A DNA stretch of 16,214 nucleotides from JAEZVV01 sp036652035 (GTDB lineage: Bacteria; Pseudomonadota; Gammaproteobacteria; Burkholderiales; Burkholderiaceae_F), in the NCBI GenBank assembly GCA_036652035.1, contig JAVVWR010000063.1, positions 1 through 16,214 on the forward strand, written 5' to 3'. A model generated the notes under the pieces. The model did no database searches. It saw only the letters and a list, made by a program, of their open reading frames with translations, and was not told the DNA's origin. Made by a program: the position numbers and the translations under genes. Shown in pieces: positions 13,011 through 16,214 of this stretch; within the stretch, counting starts at the first letter, position 1, and each line of letters opens with the position of its first letter.

Positions 13011-14705
13011 ATGGACGCGCGCTACTGGCTAAAGAACTATCCGAAGGGCGTTCCGGCTGAGATTGACGTCAGCCAGTACACGTCGCTGGTCCAGTTGCTC
13101 GAAGAAGCGTTCAAGAAGTATCGCGATCTGCCCGCGTACAGCTGCATGGGCGCGACCCTCACCTACCGTCAGCTCGACGAGCAATCGAACGCGGTGGCGG
13201 CCTGGCTCCAGGCTCAGGGTTTCAAGCGCGGCCAACGCGTCGCCATCATGATGCCCAACGTGCTGCAGTACCCGGTGGTGCTGGCCGGCGTGCTGCGCGC
13301 CGGCTGCACGGTGGTCAACGTCAATCCGCTCTACACCCCGCGCGAGCTTGAGCACCAGTTGAAGGACTCGGGCGCGGACGCGATCTTCATCCTCGAGAAC
13401 TTCGCGACCACGCTGCAGCAGGTGATCGCCAAGGTGCCGACCAAGACCGTGGTCGTGACCTCGATGGGTGACATGCTGGGTTTTGCCAAGGGTTTGCTGG
13501 TCAATTTCGTCGTGCGCCATGTGAAGAAGATGGTGCCCGAGTACGCGCTGCCCCAGGCGATCCGCTGGAACGCGATGATGGCCGACGCGGTCAAGCTCTC
13601 GGCCCAGCCCGTGGCGGTCAATGCCGACGACGTTGCCTTCCTGCAATACACCGGCGGCACCACCGGCGTATCCAAGGGCGCAACCTTGCTGCACCGGAAC
13701 ATCATTGCCAACGTGTTGCAGGCCGAGGCCTGGTATCAGCCCGCGCTGGCCAAGCTCAAAGACGGCGAGCATCCGATCACCATCACCGCGCTGCCGCTCT
13801 ATCACATCTTCGCGCTCACGGTCTGCGCCATGATGTCGATGCGGATTGGCGGCTCCTGCGTTCTGATTCCCAACCCGCGTGATATTCCTGGCTTCGTCAA
13901 GGAACTGCAGAAGTACAAGTTCCACGTTCTGCCGGCGGTCAACACGCTGTTCAACGCCCTGCTCAACAACGAGGATTTCAAGCGTCTCGACTTCTCGCGC
14001 CTGATCCTCGCCGCCGGTGGCGGCATGGCGGTTCAGGAAGCGGTGGCCAAGCGCTGGCTCGCCGCCACCGGCTGCCCGATCTGCGAGGGCTATGGTTTGT
14101 CGGAAACCTCGCCGATCGCCACCGCCAACCGGGTCGATACCGATCGCTTCACCGGCACCATCGGTTTGCCGGTGCCCTCGACTGAAATCGCGATTCTCGA
14201 CGACGACGGCAAGCAACTGCCTCCCGCCGCCGTGGGCGAAATCGCGATCCGCGGGCCGCAGGTGATGGCGGGTTACTGGAACCGGCCGGACGAAACCGCC
14301 AAGGTGATGACGCCCGACGGTTTTTTCCGCAGCGGCGACGTGGGCATCATGGACCAGGACGGCTACACCAAGATCGTTGACCGCAAGAAGGACATGATCC
14401 TGGTCTCGGGTTTTAACGTGTACCCGAACGAGATCGAAGGCGTGGTCGCCGAACACCCCGGCGTGCTGGAGTGCGCCGTGGTTGGTGTTCCCGACGACTA
14501 CGCGGGCGAGGCGGTCAAGCTGTTTGTGGTCAAGAAGGATCCGGCCTTGACCGAGAAGGACCTGGCTGACTACTGCAAGGAACACCTGACCGGCTACAAG
14601 AAGCCCAAGTACATCGAGTTCCGCACCGATCTGCCCAAGACCAACGTCGGCAAGATCCTGCGTCGCGAACTGCGCGCCAGCGCACCGGGGCAGAAAGCCG
14701 CATAA
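13011..14705 (+). CDS. fadD: Long-chain fatty-acid--CoA ligase (acyl-CoA synthetase)
   Basis: Activates free fatty acids to acyl-CoA with ATP (via acyl-AMP) at the inner face of the membrane, feeding beta-oxidation. At 564 residues it is close to E. coli FadD (561). Adenylation motifs are intact: P-loop YTGGTTGVSKGAT (213-225), GYGLSETSP (360-368) with E365, SGDVG with D443, the FadD/FACS signature around KIVDRKKDMILVSGFNVYP (455-475), and the C-terminal catalytic lysine K548 in TNVGKILRREL. AAGGAG eight bases upstream fixes the start. It stands as a single gene with a strong intrinsic terminator after it and a palindrome about 110 bp before it that may be an operator. Medium-chain or aromatic acyl-CoA ligases share the fold, but the N-terminal leader and overall match are those of betaproteobacterial FadD. 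Confidence 0.94.
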   Translation: MDARYWLKNYPKGVPAEIDVSQYTSLVQLLEEAFKKYRDLPAYSCMGATLTYRQLDEQSNAVAAWLQAQGFKRGQRVAIMMPNVLQYPVVLAGVLRAGCTVVNVNPLYTPRELEHQLKDSGADAIFILENFATTLQQVIAKVPTKTVVVTSMGDMLGFAKGLLVNFVVRHVKKMVPEYALPQAIRWNAMMADAVKLSAQPVAVNADDVAFLQYTGGTTGVSKGATLLHRNIIANVLQAEAWYQPALAKLKDGEHPITITALPLYHIFALTVCAMMSMRIGGSCVLIPNPRDIPGFVKELQKYKFHVLPAVNTLFNALLNNEDFKRLDFSRLILAAGGGMAVQEAVAKRWLAATGCPICEGYGLSETSPIATANRVDTDRFTGTIGLPVPSTEIAILDDDGKQLPPAAVGEIAIRGPQVMAGYWNRPDETAKVMTPDGFFRSGDVGIMDQDGYTKIVDRKKDMILVSGFNVYPNEIEGVVAEHPGVLECAVVGVPDDYAGEAVKLFVVKKDPALTEKDLADYCKEHLTGYKKPKYIEFRTDLPKTNVGKILRRELRASAPGQKAA

Positions 14706-14710
14706 GTTGC

Positions 14711-14733
14711 GCCGATCAATTCCCTCGATCGGC
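14711..14733. other. Hairpin just downstream of fadD
   Basis: GCCGATC and GATCGGC form a perfect 7-bp stem around nine bases, six bases after the fadD stop codon. No T tract follows; it may stabilise the 3' end upstream of the true terminator. Confidence 0.4.
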
Positions 14734-14750
14734 CACGCCAGTCAGCCTCA

Positions 14751-14784
14751 GGGCGCCGCGGGTTCCCCCGCCGGCGCCCTTTTT
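14751..14784 (+). terminator. Strong intrinsic terminator of fadD
   Basis: GGGCGCCG (14751-14758) pairs perfectly with CGGCGCCC (14772-14779). An inner CGGG/CCCG extension closes a TTCC loop with one bulged C. Five T residues follow at 14780-14784. A textbook rho-independent terminator, separating fadD from the repeat-protein gene. Confidence 0.9.
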
Positions 14785-14827
14785 ATGGGTGCGCGGTAAA
14801 GTGCTCGCTTCGCGGCCATTGGGTCGC

Positions 14828-14833
14828 AAAGGA
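14828..14833 (+). promoter_or_regulatory. Shine-Dalgarno AAAGGA deciding the start of the repeat protein
   Basis: AAAGGA lies six bases before the ATG at 14840. The in-frame ATG at 14834 touches the site and the GTG at 14789 has none, so 14840 is favoured. Confidence 0.7.
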
Positions 14834-14839
14834 ATGTCG

Positions 14840-15754
14840 ATGGAAAACAAGCCCCGGGGCCCGAAGCCCTTCCAGAACAAGTCATTCGGTGAGAAAAGAA
14901 GCTTCGGCGACCGCAAGCCCTACGGGGAAGCCAAGCCCTACGGCGATCGCAAACCGTATGGCGAAGCCAAGCCTTTTGGCGATCGCAAGCCTTACGGCGA
15001 TGCCAAACCCTACGGCGACCGCAAGCCTTACGGTGAAAACAAGCCGTACGGCGAGCGCAAGCCTTATGGCGAGGCCAAGCCTTACGGTGACCGCAAGCCT
15101 TATGGTGAAAACAAGCCTTACGGCGATCGCAAACCGTATGGCGAATCCAAGCCCTACGGCGATCGCAAGCCTTATGGCGACAGCAAGCCGTATGGCGATC
15201 GCAAGCCCTACGGAGAAAACCGCGCCTACGGCGATCGCAAGCCCGAGGGTGAGCGCCGCGTGTTCGATGAGCGCAAGCCCTACGGCGAGCGCAAACCCTA
15301 TGGCGAGTCCAAGCCCTACGGTGATCGCAAGCCTTACGGCGACCGTTACAGCGAGCGTTCGAACGAGCGCTCGAGCGAGCGTCCCGATGGCGGCTTTCGC
15401 AGTGGCCCGCGCGCGCGCGCGGCGACCGAGCAGCGGTTTGGCAACCCCTACGAGCGGGCCGAGCGCCCGGGCCGTCCCGCGCTGATCTCGCTTGACCCGG
15501 ATGTGGCCAAGGTGTTCGTCGATTCGGCTGCCGTCAACGACGCGCTGCGCAAGGTGATCGAACTGGCCCAGATCGTTCGCCCGCAACCCGCGCCGCGCGA
15601 GCGTGCCGAACCTGCCGTGGCGCCGGTGGCCGTCGTGGCTGCCGTTGCGGTGGCGGATGAGGCGGTGGTCGATGCCGTGCCCGAGCCCGTGGCGGTGGTG
15701 GCAGTCACTGGCGAAGCCGCGGCGCCGCGCTTTGCCGATGACGACGAAGTGTGA
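14840..15754 (+). CDS. KPYG hexapeptide-repeat disordered protein, function unknown
   Basis: A 304-residue protein in three parts. Residues 1-24 are a Lys/Pro/Phe-rich leader. Residues 25-168 are 24 tandem hexapeptides, [RANS]-K-P-Y-G-[DE], mostly alternating an R-first unit with an A/N/S-first unit, giving a 12-residue super-repeat; units 18-20 are degenerate. The tract is basic, rich in Tyr, Gly, Pro and Arg, and surely disordered. Then come RYSERSNERSSERP, an Arg/Gly segment, and a short likely folded piece, ALISLDPDVAKVFVDSAAVNDALRKVIELA written in parts as ISLDPDVAKVF and AAVNDALRKVIELA (about residues 214-242), which looks conserved in similar betaproteobacterial hypothetical proteins. 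An Ala/Val/Pro-rich tail ends DDDEV. There is no signal peptide or membrane segment. An RNA-binding or condensate-forming role is conceivable from Arg/Tyr/Gly content but is only inference. The VOC gene overlaps its end. Confidence 0.85.
   Translation: MENKPRGPKPFQNKSFGEKRSFGDRKPYGEAKPYGDRKPYGEAKPFGDRKPYGDAKPYGDRKPYGENKPYGERKPYGEAKPYGDRKPYGENKPYGDRKPYGESKPYGDRKPYGDSKPYGDRKPYGENRAYGDRKPEGERRVFDERKPYGERKPYGESKPYGDRKPYGDRYSERSNERSSERPDGGFRSGPRARAATEQRFGNPYERAERPGRPALISLDPDVAKVFVDSAAVNDALRKVIELAQIVRPQPAPRERAEPAVAPVAVVAAVAVADEAVVDAVPEPVAVVAVTGEAAAPRFADDDEV
14912..15343. repeat. 18-bp tandem repeat array (36-bp higher-order unit), 24 units
   Basis: An array of 432 bp of degenerate 18-bp units, typically CGCAAGCCTTACGGCGAN or CGCAAACCGTATGGCGAA, coding the KPYG hexapeptides. 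Copies differ mainly at synonymous third positions (CCC/CCT/CCG, TAC/TAT, GGC/GGT), so the amino-acid pattern is conserved more tightly than the DNA. There are no spacers, so it is not a CRISPR array. Confidence 0.92.
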
Positions 15755-16127
15755 TGCCGTGCTCGGACACGCGCCGCTCGCCCAGGTGGCGTTGCACGTG
15801 TCCGATGTCGATCGGGCCGAGACTTTTTATCGCGATGTTCTCGGCCTGACGGCCTTGTTTCGCTTCGGCGATCTGGCTTTCTTCGACATGTCGGGCGTGC
15901 GCCTGCTGCTCGAAGGGGGACATGAGGTCCAGCAAAAACGCGACGACGCATGCCTTTATTTCCGGGTCGAGGCGATCGACGCGGCGGTGGGGCGGCTCGT
16001 TGCGCGTGGCGTGTATTTCGAACGCTCGCCGCACCTCGTGGCCCGGATGCCGGACCATGAGGTGTGGATGGCTTTCTTCCGCGATCCCGACGGCCACTTG
16101 CTGGCGCTGACGGAAGAGCGGCGCTAG
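15738..16127 (+). CDS. VOC-superfamily protein (glyoxalase/bleomycin-resistance/dioxygenase fold)
   Basis: A 129-residue single-domain protein made of two beta-alpha-beta-beta-beta modules. LAQVALHVSDVDRAETFYRDVLGL (14-37) is the classic first module with metal-ligand position H20. LLLEGG (56-61) carries E59. DHEVWMAFFRDPDGHLLALTEE (106-127) is the closing module with H107 and terminal E126/E127. Enough ligands are present for a mononuclear metal site, but the substrate is unknown; candidates are glyoxalase-like isomerase, dioxygenase or drug-binding protein. The ATG at 15738 overlaps the preceding gene by 17 bases, and GTG at 15759 is an alternative just beyond that stop. Neither has a convincing Shine-Dalgarno, which suits translation coupled to the repeat-protein gene. 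A hairpin follows the stop at once. Confidence 0.85.
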   Translation: MTTKCDAVLGHAPLAQVALHVSDVDRAETFYRDVLGLTALFRFGDLAFFDMSGVRLLLEGGHEVQQKRDDACLYFRVEAIDAAVGRLVARGVYFERSPHLVARMPDHEVWMAFFRDPDGHLLALTEERR

Positions 16128-16128
16128 G

Positions 16129-16157
16129 TTCCGGCGGCAGCGCGCGCTGCCCCGGAA
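16129..16157. terminator. Large inverted repeat after the VOC gene, possible terminator
   Basis: TTCCGG(C)GGCAGCGC followed by GCGCTGCC-CCGGAA starts two bases after the stop codon. It is a 14-bp arm with one unpaired C and no loop in the DNA, so in RNA a few central pairs would open. No T tract follows, so efficient intrinsic termination is doubtful. Confidence 0.45.
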
Positions 16158-16214
16158 TCGCTAGCCCGGGCCCGCGACGGCACCCCGTCATCCGGCACCG
16201 CCCCCATGGAAGTT

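Noticed and set aside
13029..14585. 518-codon open frame antisense to fadD
   Set aside because: A shadow of the well-supported fadD gene, with the typical composition of a complementary frame and no domain.
14941..15240. Repeated GCGATCGC octamer, like the cyanobacterial HIP1 palindrome
   Set aside because: It arises from the Gly-Asp-Arg codons of the hexapeptide repeat and is not scattered elsewhere in the window.
14912..15343. CRISPR-like array of about 36-bp repeats
   Set aside because: The units are contiguous with no unique spacers, are in frame, and code a regular peptide repeat; no cas gene is present.

Overview
The window looks like the chromosome of a GC-rich betaproteobacterium, probably Burkholderiales or Rhodocyclales. 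The evidence is the strong G/C third-position bias, a double-length ('dimeric') UvrA known from that group, a FadD opening with the betaproteobacterial-type leader MDARYWLKNYPKGVPAEID, and an HPF/RaiA protein of the stand-alone kind. No rRNA, tRNA, CRISPR array, phage gene or complete insertion sequence was found. Genes sit on both strands in short units, as in ordinary core or near-core chromosome.

Layout. (1) 17-5956, minus: a 1979-residue UvrA with four ABC ATPase modules, i.e. two UvrA units in one chain. The reading frame carries two in-frame insertions of short GGGGTCAG-type repeats, one in a loop of the first unit and one in the linker between units. (2) 6211-6543, plus: a small four-helix membrane protein of unknown function whose GTG start is set by a good Shine-Dalgarno sequence. 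(3) 6755-8361: a divergent LysE-family exporter and LysR-type regulator pair. (4) 8377-8661, minus: remains of an outer-envelope (Tsx-like) channel gene with its signal peptide, most of its barrel and its frame lost. (5) 8811-10001, minus: an M20 amidohydrolase, divergent from (6) 10094-12196, plus: a cytoplasmic molybdopterin oxidoreductase. (7) 12255-12596, minus: an HPF/RaiA-type ribosome-associated protein, convergent with (6) across a perfect hairpin. (8) 13011-14705, plus: long-chain acyl-CoA synthetase FadD, preceded by about 400 bp without a recognisable gene but with a 14-bp palindrome, and followed by a strong intrinsic terminator. (9) 14840-15754, plus: a repeat protein with 24 tandem KPYG-type hexapeptides and a conserved-looking helix near its C-terminus, overlapping (10) 15738-16127, plus: a VOC (glyoxalase/bleomycin-resistance fold) protein.

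The genes do not form one pathway. The clearest functional links are the exporter-regulator pair (3) and the overlapping pair (9)/(10), which is probably translationally coupled. The most unusual items are the repeat insertions inside uvrA, the asymmetry of its two halves (the second lacks most of the DNA-contacting insertion domain), and the KPYG repeat protein. I did not find a convincing new multi-gene system. The repeat protein with its coupled VOC partner is the best candidate for undescribed biology.
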